Assembly: GCF_000622385.1 (NCBI RefSeq) | Contig: NZ_JASD01000008.1 | Span: 620,001 to 684,000 of the forward strand | DNA from: Sulfitobacter noctilucicola | Lineage (GTDB): Bacteria > Pseudomonadota > Alphaproteobacteria > Rhodobacterales > Rhodobacteraceae | Length of the DNA: 64,000 bases | Direction: 5' to 3' | Shown: positions 37,712-46,847 of the stretch, piece after piece | Layout of the letters: every line of letters starts with the position of its first letter | Numbering within the stretch: the first letter of the stretch is position 1 | Notes under the pieces: generated by a model | Told to the model about the DNA's origin: nothing | The model's input: only the letters and a program-made list of their open reading frames with translations | Databases searched by the model: none | Translations under genes and position numbers: made by a program

Positions 37712-39064
37712 TCAGCCAGATGTCGCATCTGTTTGCGGCTTGGATACGGCCAACTTGCTATCTTCCAACAACAGAACTTCGCGTTGGGGGAAGGGGATGG
37801 AAATACCGTTTTCCTGAAACGTATCCCAAAGCGCGAGGTAGACGTTGCCGCGGATATTCGTCAAACCGCCTGTCGGGTCCTTGATCCAGAACCGCAGGAT
37901 GTAGTCCACAGAGCTGTCGCCAAACCCCACGATATGGCAGACTGGCGGTTTGAAACTTAGCACACGGTCAACGCTGGTTGCCGCAGCGATGGCCATCTTC
38001 CTAACCGCATGCGGGTCATCGCCATAGGCTGTCCCGAAATAGATATCGAGCCGGACAAAATCATCGGAGTGGGACCAGTTGACCACCTGCCCTGTGATCA
38101 GGTCTTCGTTCGGTATCAGGTATTCTTTGCCGTCCCGCGTCACCACGGAGGCGTATCTGGCACCCAATGTCTGGATCCAGCCAAAGGTTTCGCCCAAGGA
38201 AATCACGTCACCCGGTTTAATCGACTTATCGAGCAGAATGATCACACCCGACACAAGGTTCGAGACGACCTTTTGCAAACCGAAACCAAGGCCCACACCA
38301 ATCGCACCCGACAGCACGGCCAACCCTGTCAGATCAATACCAACGGCTTTGACGCCCATATAGAAAGCGATGCCGTAGAGGGCGAGTTGCACACCCTTGA
38401 CCGCCAGCACCTGCATTGAGGGACTAATGTCATCGTTCTTGCGGATTGTGCTGGCCGAAGCCTGACTGACCACCCGCGCCATGGTGAGCAGCACACCGAT
38501 CACGACAAGCGCGGTGATCAGGGTCAAAAGTGACAGCCTGAAATCGCCAACAGTGATCGCCATGCCATCCATGAAGCCCGCCACATCATCAGAGACGTTC
38601 AACATGTAAAGCGTCGCATATATCCACATCGCCCACGTTACGATGCGGCGCAGCGGGCGGTTGCGCACAAGCCGTGCGGCAAAGGCGACCAGCACGTAAA
38701 CCGCCGCCAAGGTTGCCGCCAACCCGATCAGATAGGACCGCGACGGCCATGTAATATTCTGCATCACCGCATAGACAAGACCGGCCAGAGCGGCGAACCA
38801 CATTAGACCAAGACGTCTTTTAATCTGGACGATGAAACGTAACTGCCACTTCGCCCAGCCTTCGCGCGAGCGGACCCAGTTTTCCAGCATGACACCGGTG
38901 CCACGGTGCAAAAGCCACGCCAGAACGGCTAACCCCAGCAAGATGAACACCTGATTTTGCCGCCAGCCGGGTGCAAGCATCCCCGACATGAACGACACAA
39001 CGTTGATCCAGATGCCCTGTAGGCTAGTCAGAAACTCCGCAAACGGATCAGTGGCGTCTTGCAT
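37712..39064 (-). CDS. Mechanosensitive ion channel, MscS family
   Basis: A 450-residue inner-membrane channel opened by membrane tension. Several N-terminal membrane segments precede the MscS core: a pore helix with LAVLSGAIGVGLGFGLQKVVSNLVSGVIILLD, then the beta domain GDVISLGETFGWIQTLGARYASVVTRDGKEYLIPNEDLI. The longer N-terminus than E. coli MscS puts it in the larger subfamily. The ATG at 39064 follows AAGGAGCCTCC. Confidence 0.9.
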   Translation of the reverse strand: MQDATDPFAEFLTSLQGIWINVVSFMSGMLAPGWRQNQVFILLGLAVLAWLLHRGTGVMLENWVRSREGWAKWQLRFIVQIKRRLGLMWFAALAGLVYAVMQNITWPSRSYLIGLAATLAAVYVLVAFAARLVRNRPLRRIVTWAMWIYATLYMLNVSDDVAGFMDGMAITVGDFRLSLLTLITALVVIGVLLTMARVVSQASASTIRKNDDISPSMQVLAVKGVQLALYGIAFYMGVKAVGIDLTGLAVLSGAIGVGLGFGLQKVVSNLVSGVIILLDKSIKPGDVISLGETFGWIQTLGARYASVVTRDGKEYLIPNEDLITGQVVNWSHSDDFVRLDIYFGTAYGDDPHAVRKMAIAAATSVDRVLSFKPPVCHIVGFGDSSVDYILRFWIKDPTGGLTNIRGNVYLALWDTFQENGISIPFPQREVLLLEDSKLAVSKPQTDATSG

Positions 39065-39242
39065 GGAGGCTCCTTTTAGCACGAAGCGTTGCACGGCTTC
39101 CCTGCACCTGCAACCCTTCAACCCTTGCGGCAAAACCGTTCGACAGGTATCTGGGACAACATGAAACAGATTTTCGACTCAAGTGATCGCATACGCCTGC
39201 GTGAACGGTTCTTCGGTGCAACCCATAGTGTGTTGGCCCGAC

Positions 39243-39248
39243 TATAAT
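39243..39248 (+). promoter_or_regulatory. Possible -10 box for leuC-leuD
   Basis: TATAAT stands 70 bases upstream of the leuC start, in the only intergenic region before it. No convincing -35 was found at the proper distance, so the assignment is tentative. Confidence 0.3.
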
Positions 39249-39317
39249 CTGCCTGCAGCCGCCCGCGCGGCCCCTTCTTTGCTGACTCTATTCACTCAAC
39301 AAAACGGGAGAGGACCT

Positions 39318-40724
39318 ATGTCCCCCAAAACGCTCTATGATAAAATCTGGGATGCGCATGTCGCGCACGAAGCCGATGATGGCACCTGCCTGCTCTATAT
39401 CGACCGCCACCTCGTTCACGAAGTGACCTCGCCTCAGGCGTTCGAAGGCCTGCGCATGACGGGTCGCTCCGTTCGCGCACCCGATAAGACCATCGCCGTG
39501 CCGGACCACAACGTGCCGACTACGCTGGACCGCGCAAATGCGGCCACCATGACCGAAGACAGCCGTATTCAGGTTGAGGCGCTCGACAAGAATGCGAAAG
39601 ATTTTGGCGTTCACTATTACCCGGTATCCGACATCCGTCAGGGCATCGTGCACATCGTCGGCCCCGAGCAGGGTTGGACATTGCCCGGCATGACCGTTGT
39701 TTGTGGTGATAGCCACACCGCGACGCACGGCGCCTTCGGTGCACTGGCCCACGGTATCGGCACTTCGGAAGTTGAGCACGTTCTGGCCACGCAAACGCTG
39801 ATCCAGAAGAAATCAAAAAACATGAAGGTCGAAATCACCGGCAAGCTGCGCCCTGGTGTGACCGCCAAAGATATCACCATGTCTGTGATTGGTGTCACCG
39901 GCACAGCGGGCGGCACCGGCTATGTCATCGAATACTGCGGCGAAGCGATCCGCGATCTGTCGATGGAAGGCCGCATGACCGTTTGTAACATGGCAATCGA
40001 AGGTGGCGCACGCGCAGGCCTGATTGCACCGGACGAAAAGACGTTCGAATATTGCAACGGCCGTCCACATGCGCCGAAGGGTGCCCAGTGGGAAGCAGCT
40101 ATGAACTGGTGGAAAACACTTTATTCCGATGACGATGCGCATTGGGACAAAGTCATCACGATCAGCGGCGAAGACATCGCGCCGGTTGTGACTTGGGGCA
40201 CATCGCCCGAAGACGTTCTGCCGATCACCGCAAACGTACCGTCCCCGACCGAATTCAAAGGTGGCAAGGTCAATGCGGCGGAACGCTCGCTCGAATACAT
40301 GGGTCTGACCGCAGGAACGCCGCTCAGTGATGTTGAAATTGATGCGGTATTCATCGGGTCATGCACCAATGGCCGGATCGAAGATCTGCGCGCCGCTGCA
40401 GCCATCCTTAAAGGCAAAAAGAAAAAAGAAGGCATTCGCGCGATGGTCGTGCCGGGGTCGGGCGTTGTCCGCGCTCAGGCCGAAGAAGAAGGCCTTGCAG
40501 ATATCTTCAAGGAAGCAGGCTTTGAATGGCGCCTTGCGGGTTGCTCCATGTGTCTGGCGATGAACCCTGACCAGCTTGCTCCGGGCGAACGCTGCGCAGC
40601 GACGTCGAACCGCAACTTCGAAGGCCGTCAGGGCCGCGGTGGACGGACACACCTGATGTCGCCTGCAATGGCGGCGGCGGCGGCTGTTACCGGCAAGCTG
40701 ACGGACGTGCGGGACCTGATGTGA
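39318..40724 (+). CDS. leuC: 3-isopropylmalate dehydratase large subunit
   Basis: A 468-residue aconitase-family subunit for leucine synthesis, converting 2- to 3-isopropylmalate with LeuD. The 4Fe-4S ligand cysteines are in [14 protein letters not shown] and the later [11 protein letters not shown]; also [34 protein letters not shown]. Start at 39318 ([11 protein letters not shown]) has GGGAGAGGA. Full length. Followed by a 54-codon frame that bridges to leuD. Confidence 0.96.
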   Translation: MSPKTLYDKIWDAHVAHEADDGTCLLYIDRHLVHEVTSPQAFEGLRMTGRSVRAPDKTIAVPDHNVPTTLDRANAATMTEDSRIQVEALDKNAKDFGVHYYPVSDIRQGIVHIVGPEQGWTLPGMTVVCGDSHTATHGAFGALAHGIGTSEVEHVLATQTLIQKKSKNMKVEITGKLRPGVTAKDITMSVIGVTGTAGGTGYVIEYCGEAIRDLSMEGRMTVCNMAIEGGARAGLIAPDEKTFEYCNGRPHAPKGAQWEAAMNWWKTLYSDDDAHWDKVITISGEDIAPVVTWGTSPEDVLPITANVPSPTEFKGGKVNAAERSLEYMGLTAGTPLSDVEIDAVFIGSCTNGRIEDLRAAAAILKGKKKKEGIRAMVVPGSGVVRAQAEEEGLADIFKEAGFEWRLAGCSMCLAMNPDQLAPGERCAATSNRNFEGRQGRGGRTHLMSPAMAAAAAVTGKLTDVRDLM

Positions 40725-40885
40725 GCAAACGCTCGTCCATCCTTTTCAAAACGCCTTTGCCAGCGATGGCTAAGGCTGCCGGAAGCTGGATGAGCAGCAC
40801 TCCCCGCTCCGGTTCGATCTGCGACACACAACCAAATCCTAGCACCAAACGTTTTGGTGTCCCGATTTCAGGAGAAATCCAATGA
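40721..40885 (+). CDS. 54-codon frame linking leuC to leuD, possible small coupled gene
   Basis: A GTG overlaps the last base of the leuC stop region (GTGA) and the frame stays open until a TGA that overlaps the leuD start (ATGA). The product begins [16 protein letters not shown], is basic and shows no membrane segment. This exact tiling of both neighbours is unusual by chance and suggests that ribosomes pass from leuC to leuD through it. A hairpin (CACCAAA/TTTGGTG) lies near its end. Whether the peptide itself matters is unknown. Confidence 0.4.
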   Translation: MSKRSSILFKTPLPAMAKAAGSWMSSTPRSGSICDTQPNPSTKRFGVPISGEIQ

Positions 40886-41487
40886 ACAAGTTTACCACTC
40901 TGACAGGGATTGCGGCCCCCATGCCGCTGATCAATATCGACACCGATATGATCATCCCCAAGCAGTTTCTTAAAACCATCAAACGATCCGGTCTTGGCGT
41001 GAACCTCTTTGAGGAGATGCGCTATGACGATGATCACAACGAAAACCCGGACTTCGTGCTGAACAAGCCGCAGTACCGCGAGGCACAGATCCTTGTCGCG
41101 GGTGACAACTTTGGCTGCGGCTCCTCTCGTGAACACGCGCCATGGGCGATCGCCGATTTTGGCATCACCTGCGTTATTGCGCCGAGCTATGCAGATATTT
41201 TTTACAACAACTGCTTCAAGAACGGCATCCTGCCCATCGCTCTGCCACAAGACGTCGTCGACGTTCTGATGAAAGATGCGGAAAAAGGTGCCAACGCACG
41301 GATGACGATTGATCTTGATGCACAGACGGTAACGACATCAGAAGGCGAGACGTTCTCCTTCGAGATTGATGCGTTCAAAAAGCACTGCCTGATGAATGGC
41401 TTGGACGATATTGGCCTGACAATGGAAAAAGCACCATCAATCGACGCGTTTGAATCTAAAGCAGCCCAAAGCCGTCCTTGGGTCTGA
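40882..41487 (+). CDS. leuD: 3-isopropylmalate dehydratase small subunit
   Basis: A 201-residue swivel-domain subunit, partner of LeuC. Signatures [24 protein letters not shown] and [17 protein letters not shown], and the ending ...RPWV. AGGAG lies just upstream of the ATG. Full length. Confidence 0.96.
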   Translation: MNKFTTLTGIAAPMPLINIDTDMIIPKQFLKTIKRSGLGVNLFEEMRYDDDHNENPDFVLNKPQYREAQILVAGDNFGCGSSREHAPWAIADFGITCVIAPSYADIFYNNCFKNGILPIALPQDVVDVLMKDAEKGANARMTIDLDAQTVTTSEGETFSFEIDAFKKHCLMNGLDDIGLTMEKAPSIDAFESKAAQSRPWV

Positions 41488-41792
41488 AACTTTGCCTATC
41501 AAGGGCGTTGATTAATACACGTTAAACGAGAACCTTGTGGGCGCCATTGGTGCGCCCACAAGATATGGGGATGTGCCGTTTTTTTGCCCGCCTATTGATG
41601 CAAGAACGCACCACCCCCTCCTTCAAAACGCCCCACTTGACAGCAAACGTTAACCAACAGGCTTGAGCGTCGGGCGGAAAGAAGGCACAAATTGGGCAGA
41701 AATGAGGCAGGCCCCTGCACACCTTGGGGGCAACAAGTTGGAACAAGTTCGCGGCACCGTATCGCGTCTGGCCAGTTTGGAAGGGTACAAGA
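41488..41792. other. Spacer after leuD, with a strong hairpin
   Basis: No convincing gene. It contains an 11-bp perfect stem CTTGTGGGCGC/GCGCCCACAAG (41534-41544 with 41552-41562, 7-base loop), with T7 only 17 bases further. This could be a weak terminator, an mRNA-stabilising hairpin or an attenuation-type element for the downstream membrane gene. Nothing else is recognised. Confidence 0.5.
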
Positions 41793-42635
41793 GTGATCGG
41801 ACGGATGACAGGCGCGGCAGCGCGTGGCCTAATAGTGGCTTTGTTAATTGCAATACCCGCGCTTTTGGTGCCGGGAGTTGCGAGCGATACCAGCCAGATC
41901 ACGGCACTGGCCGCCATGCTCGCGGGCTTTCTGACCTTCGTTGAGTACAACTCCAATTTCCCCAGCATCGTCGAATTCCGCGATGCGCCTCCGTTCAACA
42001 GATTGCGGGTCGTCGCACTGGCCTGCACGGTCCTCATGCTGAGCCTGATCATCAAGGGTCAGACCGATCCGTCGCTTCTTACAAATGGCTTGACCTCACT
42101 TGGCACAATCATCGGCAACGCGATTGATTTCCCGTATTCACCAGTTCGCCTTGTGGTGCTGATGTTGCCTGCGGATTCCGATCCCGGCCTTATTTCCATT
42201 GTGCGCACGGCGGCCGGTATCTCGTATCTGGTGTCACTGGTCGCAATGGCTGCGTTTCTTGTTCTTGTACGCATTCTTGGTTGGCCCGCGCGGCAGGGTG
42301 CTTTTAACGTCTGGGTAAACCTGCCTCTGTTCGACCCTACAGCGGGTGGCGATGTGCTGGAACGCCTGCAACGGGATGCACGCGTCAACATCGCGCTTGG
42401 CTTTCTACTGCCCTTTCTCATTCCCGCAGTGGTCAAAGCGGCGGCTGATCTGGTAGAACCGATCACGTTGCAAAACCCGCAAACCTTGATCTGGACACTC
42501 AGCGCATGGGCCTTCCTACCTGCAAGCATGATTATGCGCGGTATTGCCATGGGCCGCGTCGCGGAGATGATCGAAGAGAAGCGTCGCCGGACCTATGCAA
42601 GCGCCGATGCAGAGAACGGCTATCAAGCCGCCTGA
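41793..42635 (+). CDS. Hypothetical membrane protein near leuB
   Basis: A 280-residue protein with five or six membrane segments (GLIVALLIAIPALLVPG at the start, ITALAAMLAGFLTFVEY, VALACTVLMLSLIIKG, TAAGISYLVSLVAMAAFLVL and others) and a charged C-terminus. Family not recognised; such proteins sit beside leuB in roseobacters. Start at 41793 (GTG) has AAGGG at good spacing; ATG at 41805 is the alternative. The stop overlaps the next gene's presumed start. Confidence 0.65.
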   Translation: MIGRMTGAAARGLIVALLIAIPALLVPGVASDTSQITALAAMLAGFLTFVEYNSNFPSIVEFRDAPPFNRLRVVALACTVLMLSLIIKGQTDPSLLTNGLTSLGTIIGNAIDFPYSPVRLVVLMLPADSDPGLISIVRTAAGISYLVSLVAMAAFLVLVRILGWPARQGAFNVWVNLPLFDPTAGGDVLERLQRDARVNIALGFLLPFLIPAVVKAAADLVEPITLQNPQTLIWTLSAWAFLPASMIMRGIAMGRVAEMIEEKRRRTYASADAENGYQAA

Positions 42636-43624
42636 TCTATCTGGTACTGGCGCTGTTGCTTTGTCTCGGCACCACCGGGATGGCCGACATCCTGCGGGTG
42701 GCAACCTTCAACACAGAATTGGGGCGCAAGGGGCCGGGCCTTCTTTTACGCGATGTCCTTGCGGATAAAGACCCACAGTTGGCCGCAGTATTGGGTCAAA
42801 TCACAAACGCAAAACCCGATCTACTGGTGTTGCAAGGCGTCGATTACGACCTGCACCTCACAGCCCTAACTGCTTTTTCAGCGTCGCTGGCAAAGAAGGG
42901 GCACGAGATGCCATACCACTTCTCCGCAAAACCCAACGCCGGTCTTATGACCGATCTTGATCTGGACGGGGACGGCAAGCTTGGCGGTGCCGGAGATGCC
43001 CAGGGATATGGCCGCTTTTACGGTCAAGGCAGCATGGCAGTGCTGTCCCGCTATCCCATCATATCTGAAGACGTCACCGATTTCTCGGGGCTCCTGTGGC
43101 GCGACCTTCCGGATGCTATACTCCCTGAAAAGAACGACGAGCCCTTCCCGTCAACTGAGGCTCTCGCCATCCAGCGCCTGTCATCTCACGGGCATTGGAG
43201 CGTGCCTGTCCGGCACCCCACCCTTGGCGTTGTCACGCTACTCACATACCATGCGTCACCTCCGGTCTTTGATGGACCCGAAGACCGAAACGGAAAGCGC
43301 AACCACGATGAAACAGCCTTCTGGTATCAGCATTTGGAAGGGATCATCGGCACGCCGCCAACGGCACGCTTTGTCCTGCTTGGCGATTCCAACCTTGATC
43401 CAGAACGGGGGAATGGGCGCGGGGAGGCGATGCGTCGACTATTGGACCACCCCAGACTTCAGGACCCGCTTCCAAAAAGACCAACCGTAAACTGGGACCA
43501 GACCGGGCCGATGCGCGTCGACTATATCCTGCCATCCTCGGACTGGATTATAGAAGATGCACAGATCGTGGCGGACCCTGCCGCCAGCCGTCATTCCCTT
43601 GTCTGGGTGGATCTGCGCCCCTAG
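42632..43624 (+). CDS. Endonuclease/exonuclease/phosphatase family hydrolase (EEP), secreted
   Basis: About 330 residues. An N-terminal hydrophobic stretch (LVLALLLCLGTTGM) looks like a signal peptide, followed by the EEP core: VATFNTELG, DLLVLQGVD (the metal-binding Glu is replaced by Gln), GQGSMAVLSRYPI, GDSNLDPERGNG, VDYILPS and SRHSLVWVDL. Start is uncertain: no ATG or GTG is close, so CTG at 42632 overlapping the upstream stop, or TTG at 42656, is likely. The Gln in place of the usual Glu is notable. The substrate could be phosphodiesters, sphingomyelin or DNA; not decidable. Confidence 0.78.
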   Translation: MIYLVLALLLCLGTTGMADILRVATFNTELGRKGPGLLLRDVLADKDPQLAAVLGQITNAKPDLLVLQGVDYDLHLTALTAFSASLAKKGHEMPYHFSAKPNAGLMTDLDLDGDGKLGGAGDAQGYGRFYGQGSMAVLSRYPIISEDVTDFSGLLWRDLPDAILPEKNDEPFPSTEALAIQRLSSHGHWSVPVRHPTLGVVTLLTYHASPPVFDGPEDRNGKRNHDETAFWYQHLEGIIGTPPTARFVLLGDSNLDPERGNGRGEAMRRLLDHPRLQDPLPKRPTVNWDQTGPMRVDYILPSSDWIIEDAQIVADPAASRHSLVWVDLRP

Positions 43625-43690
43625 CCGTTCTTGACCCTTTGCCGCCATCACGCTACGCCGCGTCAGATAGATATTTTCAAGGAGCATCCC

Positions 43691-44797
43691 ATGGCCAATC
43701 CTACCCTGTTGATCCTAGCCGGTGACGGCATCGGCCCAGAGGTGATGAACGAGGTCACCCGTATCATCGACTGGTTCGGCGAAAAGCGGGATCTCAAATT
43801 TGATGTTGAACACGATCTGGTGGGCGGTGCCGCTTACGACGCACACGGCACACCATTGCACGATGATACCATGGCGCGCGCGCTGGAAGCCGATGCTGTT
43901 CTGCTCGGTGCTGTTGGCGGCCCAAAATACGATGATCTGGACTTCAGCCTGAAACCAGAACGCGGCCTGCTGCGCTTGCGCAAAGAGATGGATCTGTTTT
44001 CCAACCTGCGCCCCGCCCAATGCTTCGACGCGCTGGCTGATTTCTCCTCACTCAAGCCCGAACTGGTCGCGGGTCTGGATATCATGATCGTCCGCGAGCT
44101 GACCTCAGGCGTCTACTTCGGAGAACCACGAGGCATCTTCGAAGAAGGCAACGAACGTGTAGGCGTCAACACCCAGCGCTACACCGAAAGCGAGATCGAC
44201 CGCGTCGCGCGTTCCGCGTTCGAGCTGGCCCGCAAGCGCAACAACAAAGTCTGCTCCATGGAAAAAGCCAACGTCATGGAAAGCGGCATCCTGTGGCGCG
44301 AAGTTGTTCAGAAAGTCCACGACGAGGATTATCCCGATGTCGAGCTGAGCCACATGTATGCCGACAACGGTGCCATGCAGCTGGTCCGCGCACCCAAGCA
44401 GTTCGACGTTATTGTCACGGACAACCTTTTCGGTGACATCCTGTCAGACTGCGCCGCAATGCTGACCGGCTCCTTGGGCATGCTCCCATCGGCGTCACTG
44501 GGGGCACCGAACGCAGATGGCCGCCCCAAGGCGATGTACGAACCCGTGCACGGCTCTGCGCCTGACATCACAGGTCAGGGCAAGGCAAACCCGATCGCCT
44601 GCATCCTGAGCTTTGCCATGGCACTGCGTTACTCCTTCGACCACGGTGACGAGGCCACACGGCTGGAAAAAGCCGTCGAGAAGGTTCTGGCCGACGGCGC
44701 GCGCACTGCCGACCTGATGGGCCCAGAAGGCGGCACACCGATCAGCACCACAGAAATGGGTGACGTGATTCTCGCAGCGCTCGACGCCAGTTTGTAA
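43691..44797 (+). CDS. leuB: 3-isopropylmalate dehydrogenase
   Basis: A 368-residue NAD-dependent enzyme that converts 3-isopropylmalate to the precursor of leucine. Signatures: [67 protein letters not shown] and [35 protein letters not shown] at 43691 follows GGAGCATCCC. Terminated by a good hairpin. Confidence 0.96.
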   Translation: MANPTLLILAGDGIGPEVMNEVTRIIDWFGEKRDLKFDVEHDLVGGAAYDAHGTPLHDDTMARALEADAVLLGAVGGPKYDDLDFSLKPERGLLRLRKEMDLFSNLRPAQCFDALADFSSLKPELVAGLDIMIVRELTSGVYFGEPRGIFEEGNERVGVNTQRYTESEIDRVARSAFELARKRNNKVCSMEKANVMESGILWREVVQKVHDEDYPDVELSHMYADNGAMQLVRAPKQFDVIVTDNLFGDILSDCAAMLTGSLGMLPSASLGAPNADGRPKAMYEPVHGSAPDITGQGKANPIACILSFAMALRYSFDHGDEATRLEKAVEKVLADGARTADLMGPEGGTPISTTEMGDVILAALDASL

Positions 44798-44822
44798 GTT
44801 ACCTTCTTGGTTTCAGCGTGAG

Positions 44823-44846
44823 GGCAGCCCCATGGGCTGCCTTTTT
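44823..44846 (+). terminator. Intrinsic terminator of leuB
   Basis: GGCAGCCC/GGGCTGCC (44823-44830 with 44834-44841) with a 3-base loop, followed by TTTTT. Marks the end of the core genome content before the mobile element. Confidence 0.9.
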
Positions 44847-45120
44847 CGGTTTCAGAACAGGTATTCTATTTGCGGGCTTCTGTCTGGCTGCAAGATCGGA
44901 GGCTGGACGAAACACGCTACGATTTCACTGGTCCACCCCGGAGCGCAGGATGCATTAATTGCTGAGCGTTTCAGACCAAAAATGGTGACCCCGGCAGAAC
45001 GCCGAGAATCGCAGAAAAAGGAAGCAAAAACAACGAAGCTTGCGGGACACACATAGCACTTGCGAGGCTTTAAGGAACAATAGGTTAGCCGCCGAAGTGG
45101 GACACACCTCGTGTCTATCC
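44847..45120. other. Junction of core genome and mobile element
   Basis: No assigned gene. One plus-strand frame ends at 45056 with a charged tail (AERFRPKMVTPAERRESQKK) and has no plausible start, since its first codons run into the leuB terminator. It may be the remnant end of a gene cut by insertion. No tRNA or obvious attachment repeat is visible; the other end lies outside the window. Confidence 0.35.
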
Positions 45121-45185
45121 CAAAAGAAAAATCCCGGCTCGGCGGCAACCGAAACCGGGATCAAATCTAAAACAAAAGCGTCCAG
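45121..45185 (-). ncRNA. Antisense RNA of the repC replicon (ctRNA_p42d type)
   Basis: On the minus strand, in front of repC, a consensus-like promoter (TTGACA, 17-18 base spacer) is followed about 7 bases later by a transcript start, and then by a terminator stem ATCCCGG/CCGGGAT with T-rich tail (about 45124-45161). This order, size (about 60-65 nucleotides) and terminator stem sequence match the countertranscript RNAs that limit RepC in repABC plasmids. It would pair with the repC leader and lower translation. Assigned from recognised structure, not from a covariance search. Confidence 0.7.
45124..45161 (-). terminator. Terminator of the repC antisense RNA
   Basis: Minus strand stem ATCCCGG/CCGGGAT (45155-45161 with 45131-45137), with an inner TCGG/CCGA pairing, followed by TTTTTCTTTT. 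The same fold in the leader of the plus strand may act as the target for the antisense RNA. Confidence 0.75.
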
Positions 45186-45191
45186 CTTTCG

Positions 45192-45221
45192 GGAATACAG
45201 TACCTCAAGAACCGCTGTCAA
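45192..45221 (-). promoter_or_regulatory. Promoter of the repC antisense RNA
   Basis: Minus strand TTGACA (plus coordinates 45216-45221) and TATTCC or GTATTC (45192-45198), 17-18 bases apart: near-perfect -35 and an acceptable -10. Confidence 0.7.
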
Positions 45222-45266
45222 AGCAACCAGCATTCAAGGCTGTCGTTGGTTCTCAGGTGGTGCATC

Positions 45267-46355
45267 ATGAGCGTTCGCCTTGTACACGGAGGGCTCCCCT
45301 CAGACATCTCACCCTACCAACTGAAGCGATTTCTCAAGCGGGCCAGAGTTTCGCTTGGCCTGTCAAAAGGTGCGATTGAATATCTGGTCTTCGCCATCGA
45401 CAACTGCCAAGCCTCAGACTTCGCGCAAGGTAGGATCTGTGCGATCTGGCATTCATTGGAACGCCTTGCCCAAACCTTTGGGCTATCGAAACGGCAGGTT
45501 GGACGGATTGAGGCCGAGCTTGTCGGGGCGGGTTTGATCCGTCGCACCTATCCCGAACGTAAAAGCCGGTCGGGCGACCGTGTTGATGGTGTCATCAAAC
45601 GCGCGGCAGGTATCAACCTCGCCCCGCTGATCGAACAGGCTGAATATGTTCGTTCGCTGGTCAGTCGCCAGATGCAAATCGACGAGGATCACAAGCGTCT
45701 CCGTCAGCATATTCAAGGACTGTTCCGGCAAATCCGGGAGCTGGGCAATGCGGATGCTGATGATGCTGCAACCTCTATCCTGCCCCGTCGTCGGCCAGGA
45801 GAACTCACCGGCATCGCCAAAATGCAGGAAGTTGCTGAAGCACTGGAAGCCGTACTTTCCGATTTTTCGACGGATTGCAGTCAGCCAAACATGACCGTCG
45901 GGTCAGACGAAAATGTCCGACTCAATACGAACAAGGAAAGGAAAAACAAAACTCGTATGGCTGCGAAGCCTACGGAAGAACGCCGGTTGAAAACCAGCCC
46001 AACTCACGCCCGGCTGCTGACTGGACCACAGTTGGCCGAGTACATTGATCTGTATGCCTGCGGTGGTCCGCCCGACTGGCAAGCGATCGTAAAGGCTGCG
46101 CATGACCGGGCCTATGAACTTGGCATTTCAAGCCGGTTGTGGCGAGAGAGATGCGACCAAATCGGAGAGGTGAAGACCGCGCTTTGCCTGATCGTGGCAG
46201 ATCGAAATTCGCAGAGGGATGGCCCCTTTGGAAGGAACAATGCAGCCGCTTCTTTTGCAGGGCTGGCCCGAAAGGAAAGCAGACAGATAGCTGTCCTGGA
46301 CAGTTTGATCGGAGAGCTGACAAGCACTTTGATCCGATCAGGCGGCAATCCATGA
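45267..46355 (+). CDS. repC: Replication initiator RepC (no RepA/RepB beside it)
   Basis: A 362-residue protein with the winged-helix N-terminal region of the RepC family: RFLKRARVSLGLSKGAIEYLVFAID, then SLERLAQTFGLSKRQVGRIEAELVGAGLIRRTYPER, and a C-terminal region from about 245 (LLTGPQLAEYIDLYA). RepC starts plasmid replication. Start at 45267 is MSVRLVHGG; the longer frame adds an unlikely N-terminus. Unlike typical alphaproteobacterial repABC plasmids, no RepA or RepB gene precedes it; only the antisense RNA remains. It may be an orphan on an integrated element that can replicate briefly. Confidence 0.85.
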   Translation: MSVRLVHGGLPSDISPYQLKRFLKRARVSLGLSKGAIEYLVFAIDNCQASDFAQGRICAIWHSLERLAQTFGLSKRQVGRIEAELVGAGLIRRTYPERKSRSGDRVDGVIKRAAGINLAPLIEQAEYVRSLVSRQMQIDEDHKRLRQHIQGLFRQIRELGNADADDAATSILPRRRPGELTGIAKMQEVAEALEAVLSDFSTDCSQPNMTVGSDENVRLNTNKERKNKTRMAAKPTEERRLKTSPTHARLLTGPQLAEYIDLYACGGPPDWQAIVKAAHDRAYELGISSRLWRERCDQIGEVKTALCLIVADRNSQRDGPFGRNNAAASFAGLARKESRQIAVLDSLIGELTSTLIRSGGNP

Positions 46356-46426
46356 ATAGCCTTCGTGTGCCCCAAGAAGAGAGAGAGCAAGGTTACGCGT
46401 GTGGCTACGCCAAACGCACCTTGGAA

Positions 46427-46477
46427 GGGAATGGGCAAGCCCTTTCCCCTTCACCCCAGACCCGCGCGCAGAGCGCG
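46427..46477. other. Candidate oriT region upstream of mobC
   Basis: Between repC and mobC there is a near-perfect inverted repeat GGGAA-T-GGGC-AA-GCCC-T-TTCCC (46427-46448) and a short stem CGCGC/GCGCG (46465-46477). ColE1-type mobilization systems keep the transfer origin immediately upstream of mobC in such hairpins. The repeats are visible; the origin function is inference. Confidence 0.45.
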
Positions 46478-46490
46478 TCAGGTGGCTGCC

Positions 46491-46847
46491 ATGAGCAAAA
46501 GTAAGCTGGAGGCACGTGCGATCCGCGAGCTGGTCCTGCGGGTGCGCTGCTCGGAGGAAGAACGTGCGACATGGTTGAGGAAAGCTCAGGCCCAGGAGCG
46601 GTCTCTCTCAGACTACGCTCGCCATGTCCTTTCAGCGGAACCAATGCAGCGGCGGGCGCGACCCCCAGTGGTCGATCCCGCGTTACTGGCGGCGGTCGGA
46701 CGCGCGGGCAACAATCTCAACCAAATCGCGCGCGCGATGCACACCGACCGCAAGGCTGGGCGGCGCATCGACTTGATCGCTGTTTACACATTGTTGATGG
46801 CATTGGACCGCGAGCTGGCCGAGATCGTCACGGAGCATTCCCGATGA
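46491..46847 (+). CDS. mobC: Mobilization accessory protein MobC
   Basis: A 118-residue DNA-binding relaxosome protein of the MobC family. Features: an N-terminal basic helix (IRELVLRVRCSEEERATWLRKAQ), then SLSDYARHVLSAEP and the family-typical VGRAGNNLNQIARAMHT. It helps the relaxase open the origin of transfer. Start 46491 gives the usual N-terminus. Its stop overlaps the relaxase start (ATGA). Confidence 0.88.
   Translation: MSKSKLEARAIRELVLRVRCSEEERATWLRKAQAQERSLSDYARHVLSAEPMQRRARPPVVDPALLAAVGRAGNNLNQIARAMHTDRKAGRRIDLIAVYTLLMALDRELAEIVTEHSR

Noticed and set aside
44860-45260. tRNA gene as integration site next to leuB
   Set aside because: No cloverleaf could be drawn; the repeats present belong to the antisense RNA and its terminator.
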